This document shows, one piece after another, positions 45,305 to 56,520 of a DNA stretch of 64,000 nucleotides. Under the pieces are notes generated by a model that was not told the DNA's origin, made no database searches, and saw nothing but the letters and a program-made list of their open reading frames with translations. Each line of letters begins with the position of its first letter. Position 1 is the first letter of the stretch. Origin of the DNA: Chaetoderma sp. LZ-2023a. Lineage: Eukaryota; Mollusca; Caudofoveata; Chaetodermatida; Chaetodermatidae. Position numbers and translations under genes: made by a program. The stretch covers positions 1 to 64,000 of the forward strand of contig JAVVLW010001380.1 of the NCBI GenBank assembly GCA_034401795.1. Direction: 5' to 3'.

Positions 45305-45628
45305 TAGCGATACATATGGGTAGTAAATAAGGACAAGACAGTTACGTAACAGACAAGCACAGAACATAGTCAAGTTCAATAATATACATGGATGTCTATG
45401 ATTATAGATACAACAATAAACATTTATATATTTTTGGGGGAGGGTACTTTTACTTATAATGATGATATACTGTTTACAGGATGCTGGCTAATGGGGAGCA
45501 TCCTTGAACAAGGGAAGGGGGATGGAGGGGATGGGTGCTCATTCTCCTGCTCGTCCTGTAGTTTGTTACTATGGTAATTGAAATTATTATTGGATATAAT
45601 AGCAAGTGGAGTCATCTAGTCATAATTC

Positions 45629-45666
<38 letters not shown>

Positions 45667-45667
45667 T
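45265..45667. repeat. (TTA)n and (TAG)n microsatellites in LINE 3' UTR
   Basis: (TTA)n at about 45267-45304 and (TAG)n at about 45629-45666, 320 bp apart. Confidence 0.92.
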
Positions 45668-45720
45668 TCTTTACCTTGAGTCGGGCCATTTTTTAGCTGT
45701 ACTGCATGAGTTCGATAATA

Positions 45721-48700
45721 CTAGTATGTGTTAATCAAGTGGTTTTTTATTGTTTTCTTGCAGAATTTTGTTGATAGAATTTTCTCACGTGTTTCCTGTT
45801 TTATGTTGTTCCATAGTTTAGTGGCTGCAAATGATATTCGGTGTTTTCCTATGTCTGTCCGTGTGTATTGCTCATGTAGTTTATGTCTGCTTCTAGTGTT
45901 ATGTTGGTGGATGTTAATATTGTTTATAAAGAAGGGGGCTATAGATTTGGGTAAAGTGTCGTGGTGGAAGTTTTTGACAATAGTTAGCATTTGAGATTTT
46001 CCTATGTCGGTGAGCTTAAGCAATTGTTCTGCTTTGAACATGTGTTGGCCCTCTGCTGGCCTAGAAAATAGTTTGATGCTTTTTTTCTGGAGACTTTGAA
46101 TTTTGGATATTCTGTTTTTGTAGGTGTTAGTCCAAACAGCGGTGCAGTAAGTGAGGTGCGGGAGGATCAAGGTGCTGTACAGTGTTTTAACCGTGGCCTG
46201 TGTCATATATGGTTTTAGTCTTTGGATGACACCTATTCCTCTTGCTACTTTTGCAGTAACTGTTTCGATTTGTTTGGCCCAGGTCAAGTTTTTATCTAAA
46301 TATACTCCTAGGAACTTTGCATAAGGGGCCTCTTCAATTTCCTTATTGCTAATGTACAATTTTGGAACCTCTTTATTTATTAATTCTCTAGATTTTGAAA
46401 ATAACATATAGTTTGTTTTATCCACATTTAGTGATAATTTATTTAGTGAAAACCAGTTAGTAATTTCTTCCATTTCCTTATTTACATTTTTATATAATGT
46501 AGCTATGTCTTCATCAGAGCAAAAGGCATTGGTGTCATCAGCAAATAGTATTAGTGACATATGTTTGCATATGTTAGGCAGATCGTTCATATACAAGAGG
46601 AACAGCAGAGGGCCAAGGATGGACCCCTGAGGTACACCGCAAGTTAGTCTCCTATTTTCAGAGCAAGTTGCATTGAATTGCACACATTGCGTTCTGTCAC
46701 TTAGATAACTTTCAAACCAGATGAGTGCACTTCCTCGGATTCCATAATAGGCAAGTTTTTCTAGTAGGATTTTATGATTGATAGTGTCGAAAGCTTTTGA
46801 AAGATAAAAGAAAATGCCTATTATGTGCTTTTTCTTTTCAATTGATTCTATTATTTTTTTCTGTCATTTCAATTAGTGCTAGCATTGTTGAATGTTTTTC
46901 ACGGAATCCGTATTGTGATGTATAGAGGATTGCCTTTTTATCTAAGTAGCTGATAAGCCGATTGTACATAAGTCGTTCCATTAATTTGGAGAAAAGTGGA
47001 AGTATTGAGACAGGTCTATAGTTTGTGAAATTAGATGAATCCTTTGCTTTGTATATAGGTGTTACTCGTGTTGCTTTTAATTTTGATGGAAATATGCCTT
47101 GAGTGAAAGATAAGTTACAGATGTGGTTAAGGGGTATTAGTAGCGCTAACGTGCAGTGTTTGAAAATACTCCACTTGAAACCATCCAAGCCAGCACTTTT
47201 TGCAGGATTTAGTTTGTTAAGAATGATAAAAATTCTTCATTTGTGACCGGGTTAGCGAAAAAAGAGGATTGATAGTCGCCTGTGAGATAATCACTATATT
47301 TATTAGAGGATGTTGAATTGGTTTTATCTGAAAGTGTTGGACCTATATTAACAAAATAGTCATTGAATCCTTTTGCAATTTCTAAATCATCAGTTATTAT
47401 CTTGTTATTATAAAGAAATTGTGTTTGTCGCGCTTTGCGGTTATTTTTATTCAAAAGTGATTTAATTATTTTCCATGTTTCATTTATGTCATTCTTGCAT
47501 AGTTCAAATTTGTTATGGTAGTAATTTTTTTTTGCTGTTTTGATTATTTGGTCCAACTTGTTTCTGTATTTCTTGAATTTCTGTTCATTATGCTTTGTTT
47601 GACATTTGATAAACTTCAAATAAAGATTATGTTTTTTATGACAGGCAGCTATCAGTCCAGTTGTTATCCATGGTTTAGTCGGGTTGTGTTTAAATTTCTT
47701 CTTTTCTTTCATGGGAAAACTGTTTTCGAAGATGTGCGTGCAAATTTCATGGAACTTGGTGTAGGCACTTTCGCAGCACTGTATGTCTGTTACTGCATGC
47801 CAATCCACCTCAGACATGTATTTTTTAAATTGTTCAATATTGACCTGATTTATTTGTCTGCATTTAATTTTTTCATATTTGAATGGCTTTGTGCAGGTCA
47901 GCTGTCTTTCGAGAAGAAAAATTGGTAGGTGGTCTGACGTGTCAGTAACGAGAATTCCTACCTCCGATTTGTTACTGAAGTTAATGTTATTGCTGAATAT
48001 ATTATCAATAATTGTGGCCGAAACATCACCTATTCTAGTCGGTTTTGTAATGGTTGGGTAGAATGAATGAGCATTTAGTAGGTTTATAAAGTTTTGTGTA
48101 TGAAAGCAAGTTTGTCTCATCAGGTCAATATTGTAGTCACCCATGAGGTAGACAGTTTTGTTTTCCTTTTGAATAGTTGCCAAAGTTTTTCCTAATAGTT
48201 CAATAAGACGTTCCTTATCGCCTTTAGGTGATTTATAAATCGTACCTACAATTTTGTTTTTTCCTTTCGGTGTTTGAATTTCGATAAACATTGTTTGAAT
48301 ATGTTCTTCAATATTAGAAAGGTCATCTCGCTCAATGAATTGGACATTTTCTTTAACATACATGCCTACCCCACCTCCCCTGCCCGTGGTTTTGTGCTTT
48401 TCAACAAATGTGTAGTTCTTTATATTGATACGGTTAGTAGGTGAAGTTGCATGTATAAATGTCTCTGTAATTCCAATAATTCCAAATTCATGTGCACTCA
48501 TATCTAGGAGACGGTGCAACTTGTCGATGTTCCCCATGAGAGATTGCATGTTGATAAATAGAAGTGAGAAGGCTATGTGTTCTTTGTTTCCTAGTAGATT
48601 GTCATTGAATGTTTTTGGGAGGATGTATTCACAGGTTGGTGCAGATATTTTTAGATCATTTCTAGTATCAGTATGGTTAAATTGGGATAGGATTAATTCG

Positions 48701-48840
48701 AATGGGTTTAGAGTGGGGTTTTGTCGTCAGTAGCCTCAGTGGTAGTAGGGTTATAGTATGGATTTAGAACAGCCAGTGTGAAGTCTGTATTGTCATTGGG
48801 CGGAAAAAAGGTGGAACACGCGAAACTACGGAACAGTTAC
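45721..48840 (-). pseudogene. L2-like LINE ORF2: endonuclease plus RT
   Basis: The apurinic-type endonuclease (48549 to about 47900) shows GIIGITETF, VYLMGDYNIDL and TDTSDHLPIF. The RT shows YRPVSILPLFSKLMERLMYN, GVPQGSILGPLLFLLYMND and the active site LILFADDTN, followed by FSLNKLSLNVDKTNYMLF. The open frame extends about 290 bases upstream of the ATG at 48549 without a stop, so that ATG is internal. Two single-base disruptions break the frame: one near 47205-47215 and one in an A-run near 46850-46858. Otherwise it is open, so decay is recent. The function was target-primed reverse transcription of its own RNA. Confidence 0.92.
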
Positions 48841-49044
48841 AAGATTCAAACAGATATAATCGTGTTTTGTTAAAATCGATTAACGCCTTGGCGCTTTTAT
48901 TCTACCAAAGCATCAAATAGTATGTTTGTACTTTATTTTAACCATAATATGTTTTAAACTTATGATACATTCTTAGATATTAATGCGTCTTAATGTTAGA
49001 ATTTTATATTACTCTTGTTCAACTACTCTACCTAGTTTGGTGTG

Positions 49045-49200
49045 TTGTTTTATTCAAATTCAAGTTCAAGTTCAAATTCATTTATTTTGATAGAAAATGT
49101 ACAGTTTGTAATTGCACAACAGGTGGTTCACCAAAGGCAGAGCCTACATAGACGGTGGACCCCTACATAGTTTAATTTTCCCTTGTTTATTACTTGCTTT
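49045..49200 (-). mobile_element. LINE 3' end with (TTGAACT)n-type tail
   Basis: The minus strand reads AAAATAAATGAATTTGAACT then TTGAACTTGAATTTG at about 49058-49095. This has the same architecture as the L2-like end at 44753. The preceding 'ggctctgcctttggtgaacc' resembles the corresponding 3' UTR segment there. No coding part of this copy remains. Confidence 0.65.
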
Positions 49201-49552
49201 TATTCAATTTTCGTTTGGTTATTATCAAATTTTTTAACTATTACCACTACGGTGGGTGCTCCTATCAAGAGGAGGATTATGCGAACATAACATAACATAA
49301 CAGGAAACCATCCATAAAAAACCCCTACTAAGAAACCCATAGAAGTAGCCCCAATTTGTATGTACACAAACGCAGATAGTTTATTTAACAAAAGAGCAGA
49401 ACTTGAAGCACTGGTTAAAAACATTTCTCCTGCCATCATAATGATCACAGAAGTTCTCCCTAAAATGCAAACCGTGTAAACGATTTTACCCGTAGCGAAC
49501 TTCAGATAAACAAATATAAACTCTTTATGAACAATAGCCCTACTCGAGAAGC
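49200..49552 (-). pseudogene. Membrane-protein fragment, possibly SLC22-like
   Basis: The open minus-strand frame reads [11 protein letters not shown], then MMAGEMFLTSASSSALLLNK, then WFPVML and LLLIGAPTVVVI, and stops after NNQTKIE. The pattern G-E-(M/L)-(F/Y)-P-T..R....G followed by two hydrophobic segments is the end of SLC22-type organic ion transporters. Here Pro and Arg of that motif are replaced, so it would be a relic. It lies between a (TA)n tract and a LINE 3' end, with no exon boundaries visible. The hydrophobic composition could also arise by chance. Confidence 0.3.
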
Positions 49553-49665
<113 letters not shown>

Positions 49666-49806
49666 TCAGAATCAGAATATTTTATTGGCACAAAAACATG
49701 AACATGTTGATCTAGCCAAACACAGAATGTGATATGTATACAAAACATAAGACGTACAGACAATGGACAATTAAACAATAAAAACATTATTATATATTAT
49801 AATACG

Positions 49807-49910
<104 letters not shown>

Positions 49911-50071
49911 TATGTGTAGTAACAATGAATTAATATATACAATAGTGGATAACTCGATACCGCATAATGGGATGTAGGCAGCAATGAGGTACATTCTGAA
50001 AACGTGCAACTGCAAAATGTACTTACAGTGACACATTTCCAGAATGCACCCCATTCACTATGAACAACAAT

Positions 50072-52009
50072 TCAATTACTTTGGGGGTTGAGGAGATTAT
50101 GCCTCTTTTGGAAGGATTCGTATACAAAATTAAGTACTGGCTTGCATATTTCGCTGTCTCCATTATTGCAGCTCATTATGAAGACAAATTTGTCATCTTC
50201 TGAGAGAGAAGAGAAATCTGTAAAGTCAATAAATGTATTATGTAATGTTGATCTCATTTCTTGATAAACAGGACAAGTCATTACAAAATGCTTTTCGTCC
50301 TCAACCTCTTGCAAGTCACAGAGTTTGCAGAGTCTGTTTGTGACAGGAGTTATGGGAGAAGTGTGTCTGCCCAATTCTATTTGAAGATTGTGTGCGCTTA
50401 CTCTTAGCCTTCTTCTGTTAACGTCTCTATCTATAATCAAAAAAATTTCAATGCAGAATTTGCTTTTGAATGTTCGGTAACATCTTAATTGAGATCCATG
50501 TTGTAATGTAGGCCTATCCCTAGTAGATTGGTTGATAAAGTCCCTGTTTACATGGGACGACCAATTAGACTGGAACCGAGTTTCCATTGCATCTCTTAGT
50601 AATTTAATCGACCTGGTCTTATTAAGATCCTGACAACGATTGCTCCATATGTCTGCAAGACCAAATTCGGCCCACAAAGTCTTCATGTGTGTGGACCAAT
50701 TAGCAGTTTCCTGAGCCATAGATGTTTCAACGTAGGCTTGATAAACTACAGTTTCGGAGTCTAGCGCACACAATCTTTGCCAGAATTTTGCAGCATACAC
50801 TAGGTGTGTGGTCAGTAAGGGATACTGTCCGAGTTCACCTCGAACAGCAGCATGTGTAGTTCTCCTACTGACCCCTAATATATACTTACAGAAATTGATG
50901 AAAACCTTTTCAGCGGGTAACTTGTCACCTAACTGCAGGAAATTGGTTGAATTAATACCCTTTATATAGAATGGTGCCCATATTTCACTGCAGTAGGACA
51001 GGATTGGCAAAATCAAGGAATTGAATAGCTTAAATGCCATTAATGGGTTGTTTCGGACATTGATCGACTTGAGTTTAAATAAAGCTTTCTGGGCTGGATC
51101 TGCAAGTCTTTGACATGCAGGGTTAAAAGAGCCATAGGATGTAAATACAATCCCTAAATAGCAATAGGATTGTACAACCTCGACCATAGAGCCCAGAAAT
51201 GTGAAGTGGTATTTCTTGTACAAATGCTCACTTCGATTAAATATAATTACTTTGGTTTTGTCTAAGTTGACATTAAGACCCCATTTATTACAGTATAAAC
51301 CTAGTTTGCTCAATGCGTTTTGAATACCAGTTGCAGATTTTGACAATATAGCCAAGTCGTCTGCAAACATTAGACAGTTGATAGCCATATTGTGTAACTG
51401 AACAGGATCACAAGTGTCATCAAAACATTCAGGCAGATCGCGCAGGTACAGATTAAATAAAAGGGGACTAAGAATGCATCCCTGCTTAACACCAACAGAG
51501 GAAGAAAAGCTATTGCGGTGTCCATCTGATACCTTGACAGCATATCGGACATCGGAGTACATATTTTGGATGACATTTATAAAATTACCTCCAATACCAG
51601 CTTTTAATAATTTAAATAATAGCATTTTTCGTGAGACAGTGTCGAATGCGGATCTAAAGTCGACAAAACAGCAAAAAACATTCTGTTTGGCAATGGCATT
51701 GCCATATTTGTCGACAACTGACTTCAGTGCTAATATGTGGTCAGCAGTTCTGGCATTTTTTTTGTAACCGATCTGGCATTGGGGTACTAGTTTATTGGCT
51801 TCTGCAAATTTTGATAGCCTGTTGCCTAATATACTGCAGAAGAATTTACAGAGGTTACTACCAACAGCAATCCCTCGGTAGTTTTCTGGGTTGGAAAGGT
51901 CACCCTTTTTGTGAAGTGGTGTTAAGAAATTACAGCGCCAATTATCGGGGAAATGGCCCGAGGTCAAAAGATAGTTGAATAGTTTATGCAGGATAGGTAA
52001 CAAACATAT
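50072..52009 (-). pseudogene. LINE RT ORF, uninterrupted but N-terminally truncated
   Basis: About 645 residues without a stop, beginning within the RT fingers (LTPLHKKGDLSNPENYRGIA). Motifs in order: CFVDFRSAFDTVSR, VGVKQGCILSPLLFNLYL, the active site CLMFADDLAIL, WGLNVNLDKTKVIIF, and SYCYLGIVF. The C-terminus has a zinc-binding-like NRLCKLCDLQEVEDEKHFVM then TCP (C-x2-C...H...C). There is no endonuclease domain because the copy is 5'-truncated. The first ~24 codons of the longest open frame are read from the neighbouring Tc1 element and are not part of this gene. The intact reading frame suggests recent insertion. Clade unresolved, possibly near I/Nimb. Confidence 0.88.
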
Positions 52010-52018
52010 ATATATATA

Positions 52019-53676
52019 CACCTGTGCAAAAGTTAAGCACCAGCAAAAACAATAGAACGTAGAAACATGATGGTACAACTAGGCTGCCATACTTTTTGTC
52101 CCCGCGTTAGCTGACATAATTCCAAGTACGAAATGCACATGCATGCATGACTTCACGCCGCTTTATGTCCGTGCGTGGCGGGAAACAGCACACGTGTTCA
52201 GTTATGTAAAAGTCCAGTTTGAGGTGTAGAACATTACATACAGATTTAGGCGACAAGATTAGGAATTTTGTGTTCATGACCGTGGTTTATTTGTACAGAG
52301 AGAATTAGCTGTTGATTGTGAACCACTATGGCAAGACGAAGGTTAAGTGATCGTGTAAAATGGCAAATCATAGGCATGCATACCACTGGTATGTCATGCA
52401 GAGAGATTGGCAGACAGCTGAACATTAACCATACTGTAATCAGTCGTTTGATTGCAAAACATGGGCAAACTACCGAGGTGAAGGACAGGCCTAGATCTGG
52501 AAGACCGAAGAAGACTACTGCCCGTGATGATCGAGCCCTAGTACGCCTTGTTAGGAGATCTCCATTCACCAACAGCAGAGTGCTCAGCCAGCAATGGGAA
52601 ACGTGCAATAGAGTGTCAATGTCTACCGTCAAAAGGAGACTGTATGCTGCTGGCATGAAAGCTAGGAGACCTGTCAGACGTCCTCTCCTCACTGCACACC
52701 ACAAAGAGGAGCGTCTGAGGTGGTGCAACGAAAGAAGACACTGGAACATGAGATCCTGGAGACGGGTACACTGGTCCGATGAAAATCGGTTCCTGCTTCA
52801 TGCCACAGATGGTCGAACTCGTGTATGGAGGTCCAGACGCACGGCGTACGACCAACGTAACATCATGGAAGAAGTTCCATTTGGTGGAGGTTCCGTTATG
52901 ATATGGGGGTGCATCTCATTTGATTGTAAGCTGGATCTGTTGACTGTACCTGGAACACTAAATGGACAAAGATATCAAGATTCCATACTGGATAGAGTTG
53001 TGGTCCCTCATTTTGTAAATCATGCACCTGGAACCCACCCTATATTCATGGATGACAACGCCCGACCACATCGTGCTAGAGCTGTGCATGAATACCTCCG
53101 CCAGAATGCCATCGAAACCCTACCATGGCCAGCAACGAGCCCTGACATGAACCCCTATTGAGCATATCTGGGACATTCTGGGAAACATGGTGAGAAGGAG
53201 GGATCCTCCTGTGCAGAACCTACAGGAATTAACAGACGCACTCCATCTTGAATGGCAACGAATACCACAATGGCGTATCAGTCGGTTGGTGACCAGCATG
53301 AGACGTCGTGTCCAGGCCGTCATCCAGGCACAAGGTGGATATACCCGGTATTAATAATGACAGTCTCAAACTCGTGCACAGATGTTAAACTTCGTTTTCA
53401 GACACCATTAATGACAATCTAGCCACGTGTGTCAACTGTAGGGCAATAGTTGTCAGTTGTGTCAACGTAACCATATTCAGGCCTCGTTTTCAAGTTCAAA
53501 CAAAAACATACAGTGTTTCCCCACCATCATAATCAGCATTCCTCTAGTTGCATTATTACCTCTTGCACTAAGATGGATGGGTACATAAATGTTTATGCTA
53601 TTGCCTTCTTCATAGCACATGAATATATCCTCGCATGTGCGTAAAAATAGGGTGGTGCTTAACTTTTGCACAGGTG
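52019..53676 (+). mobile_element. Tc1-family transposon, copy 2 (defective)
   Basis: A 1,658-bp near-identical copy of 17404-19057 in the opposite orientation. Same CACCTGTGCAAAAGTTAAGC termini, flanked by TA at 52017-52018 and 53677-53678 within TATATA. It sits at the truncated 5' edge of the LINE at 49667-52009, next to the palindrome at 53691. Confidence 0.96.
52328..53354 (+). pseudogene. Tc1 transposase with one-base frameshift
   Basis: Matches the 340-residue transposase of copy 1 apart from a few substitutions (for example Asn-to-Thr at residue 49 and Arg-to-Cys at residue 93). One extra C in 'aacccctattg' at about 53152-53155 shifts the frame just before the catalytic Glu (E278) and yields a premature stop after 277 residues. 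The remaining sequence is open in the next frame to TAA at 53352-53354. The first two catalytic Asp residues are present; the Glu is lost from the product. Confidence 0.95.
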
Positions 53677-53690
53677 TATATATATTATAT

Positions 53691-53852
53691 CAAACTCTCA
53701 AGGAAAATAAATTTTTCCTAAGGTTCGTTCCTCCCCTCTTGTGGTGTAATTTGTTGTGCGTTCAGTGAAGTGAGTCACTGAACGCACAACAAATTACACC
53801 ACAAGAGGGGAGGAACGAACCTTAGGAAGAATTTATTTTCCTTGAGAGTTTG
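53691..53852. repeat. 162-bp near-perfect palindrome
   Basis: Two 78-base arms, CAAACTCTCAAGGAAAATAA ... GCGTTCAGTGA and the reverse complement, around the 6-base loop AGTGAG at 53769-53774. I find one mismatch. The right arm runs on into LINE coding sequence, so the left arm is an inverted duplicate of LINE DNA, not an independent element. Confidence 0.95.
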
Positions 53853-54021
53853 CTACCTATGGAATAGCCTGCCAGAATCTGTCATTTCAGCACCAACAGT
53901 CATATCATTTGAAAAACGACTAGACAAGCTATGGCAATGTCAAGAGGCAGTCTATGACTGTACACAAAAACTGACCAGAACAGATGGCACAGCGATTGAT
54001 GTGACTGAAGAGGAAGGCTGA
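53775..54021 (+). pseudogene. CR1-like LINE ORF2 C-terminus
   Basis: Open from the palindrome to TGA at 54019-54021. Reads GTNLRKNLFSLRVCYLWNSL, then PESVISAPTVISFEKRLDKL. This is the standard last segment of CR1/jockey-type ORF2 ('FS.RV...WN.LP..V.SA.....F...LD'). The rest of the RT is absent, so only the extreme 3' end of the element survives. 54022-54190 would be its 3' UTR. Confidence 0.82.
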
Positions 54022-54188
54022 GAGAATTAATGTACATATATAGACAATTGTCATGATTGTATGAAATCATCACAGGCGTAGGCAGCACACAGCAGCTCAT
54101 GCCCATGATGCATATATATAAATAAATAAACAGAAGTTATACAACCATTGTGAAGGATCCCATATATGTATATAGTATATGTATATAG

Positions 54189-54293
<105 letters not shown>

Positions 54294-54385
54294 TGCTACT
54301 GAATATATCTATAGCCAGCTTCATGTAAATTTTGGATCAACAAGTTTATTAGTGCATAGGAGCTGAGCATAGAGGTTTTACAAAC

Positions 54386-55165
54386 ATGCGCTCAGAAACT
54401 TTAACTAGATTACCTAGATTTAGAGAATCTGTTTGGTGCTCATGGACAACACAAGCTAAGGAAAATATAATCGCTGGGTGCAGCAACAGAAGCCCCAACT
54501 CAGACACAGTAAATAACGACAATTTGCTAAAGCTGTTAGACCATGCCAGAACCATGAGAGACCGCATTCTAATTTCAGGTTATTTTAACTTTGCATCTAT
54601 AAACTGGGTCACAGGACTTGCAACCAGTTCAGAAGGGGGAAATTTGATTAACACTACAAGAAACAACCTTCTCCAAAAAGTAGTCACTGACGCAACAAGA
54701 CACAGGATAAACCAGGCCTCAAATATTTTAGATCTACTTTTAACAGATAACAGTAATTCAGTTTACGAAATAAATAACTTACCCCTTTAGGAAAAAGTGA
54801 CCATGATGTTCTTCAGATCTCACTGCATCACAATATAATGAACGCCCACACCCAAAAACGCACTCCTAAAGTATTACTACATAAAGGGCAATACAATAAG
54901 CTCCGTCATGAATTAGATAATATTGACTGGCAACAACTTCTTGAACTAAACACTACCAATGCTTAGAACTTCATACACATAAAGCTATCTTTGTTAGCCA
55001 AAAAATATATACCCACCACAAATAACAATAAATGTGGAGAAAAGCGCCTGTGGTTTAACATCACTACCACTAAGTCACTCAAAATTTTTTAAATGGCTTA
55101 CAATAGATATTAAAAGTGTAAAAATCTGAATGACTACGTCAAATACAAAACTTATAGTGCAACCA
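54386..55165 (+). pseudogene. CR1-like LINE endonuclease fragment
   Basis: Reads AKENIIAGCSNRSPNSD, ARTMRDRILISGYFNFASIN (family G-D-F-N-(F/Y), here GYFNF), DATRHRINQASNILDLLLTD, and after a frame change GKSDHDVLQISL-like sequence. These are the C-terminal half of the AP-type endonuclease and the start of the linker. The catalytic Asp of GDFN is replaced by Tyr, and stops follow after 54800. It ends abruptly at about 55165 where gypsy LTR-like sequence begins. Confidence 0.82.
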
Positions 55166-55482
55166 GTTGTAGTGAGAGAGGGGTGGGGGCATGTACTTGA
55201 ACAAGACGACCCAAACACTGGTTACGGTGAGAGTCTGCCGTTTATTGACGTATAAATGGTGCATAAATACAAACAATGGTTTAACTGACCTACTGACCTG
55301 CTGGAGCTGACTTCGAATAGTAAATCCAGTTGGAAAACGTAATTAAATATGTTGGCTATCACTTTCTATATAACTTTCTTTACAACTTACTATACAACTT
55401 TCTATAATACCTTCTGATATGCACAGTTTAAATGAAGTGACAATAAAATGAGAATTTGGTAACCTATAACCCAGAATGTTCA
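55166..55482 (-). repeat. Probable 3' LTR of a Ty3/gypsy element
   Basis: On the minus strand this follows directly after the pol stop codon. It contains CAATAAACGGCAGACTCTC, a polyadenylation-like signal followed by a short GC-richer end, as in an R-U5 region. The downstream LTR edge is near 55166, against LINE sequence. The upstream edge and any 5' LTR were not found. Confidence 0.5.
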
Positions 55483-56520
55483 CTAGAGATATAAGCAGCT
55501 TGGATGTCGGCTTGGAGTATGACGTAAATAATTTGCTCTGATAAACCAATCTGTGTCATTCTGGCCAACTGTTGATAGTACACATTGTCCATCAGTAATC
55601 CACTTTGGCTGAGTTCTCCTTCGGGTAGATCGTCGAGCGAGTGGACTGGGCTGAGTTGCTTGGTCTTGTTGCATCTGTCGCTCATTTAATATGTCACTAC
55701 AGGATGGGATTACATTCGGTTCCACATTATATTGGGAGTGGTGAAGTCTTTTGTTGTTCACTATCCTGTGTCTCCTCACTCTCAATGTTCTCAGATGGTA
55801 CTTCACTTTCTATAGTAGCATTTGGAATGATGCTAACATACTCAATTAAGGTTCATCATAAGCTTCATCTTGACTATCCTCATGGTTTAACTCATTCTAT
55901 GCATCTGAATGAAGTGCAGGTTATTGTGTAGTTGATGGTCTATTAGATCTTGGTCGGGGTACTGGCTGTCTATTGATACTCTTGCTTTGTCTTAGAGCCG
56001 GTGTTGGCAAATTCTGATGGGGCACAGAGCCAATGGGTACAAGTATATTTCTGTGCAGCGTTCTATTTCTGCCCTCTCCATTTTCATTTCCAACAATAAA
56101 AACAGGTATTGAGGGGTTAGGATGATCAAGAACAATGTAGCTAACCTCTTCCCATTTATCTTGCAGCTTGTGACGTCCATCAAATGCAACTAGCTTCACT
56201 AGTACCCCGTCTCCAATCTCAAGGACAACATCTCTGGCCTTAAGATCGAGCTAATCTTTCTGTTTCGACTGTCCTCTCTTGGCAGCTATACATGCCAGGT
56301 CATGTGCCTGCTTGGGCCTTTCTTTCAGGGAATCTGTGTATTAGTATTATGTTGCTCTGTTCTATGTCGAGGCCAAGCGATAGATCAATAGGTAGTCGTG
56401 CCTGTCTGCCAAACATCAAGACGAATGGAGATGTGATTGTCATTTCATGCTACGTGCTGTTGTATGCATGTACTAGGAAACCAATATATTGTTTCCAGTT
56501 CTTCTTGCGGTCAGGGTCAA
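55483..56520 (-). pseudogene. Ty3/gypsy integrase C-terminal part
   Basis: Order on the minus strand: KNWKQYIGFLVHAYNST and SPFVLMFGRQARLPIDLSLG (end of the integrase core, about 56510-56340). Then a decayed linker, then MKLVAFDGRHKLQDKWEEVS with YIVLDHPNPSIPVFIV and RTLHRNILVPIG (the C-terminal GPY/F-like domain, 56199-56020), and a hydrophilic tail to 55483. Several stops and frame changes occur. The integrase core upstream is displaced to 59541-59730 by the LINE at 56521-59532. Confidence 0.88.

Larger units (their letters stand above)
44753..48850 (-). mobile_element. L2/CR1-like LINE, 5'-truncated
   Basis: The 3' end lies at about 44753-44800, where the minus strand reads AATAAATAATCTTGAATCTT with repeated ATCTTGA units, the short-repeat tail typical of L2/CR1 elements instead of poly-A. 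The 3' UTR (44800-45720) contains C-rich, (TTA)n and (TAG)n tracts. ORF2 occupies 45721 to about 48840. The upstream limit shows no ORF1, so the copy is 5'-truncated or starts within ORF2. Confidence 0.82.
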
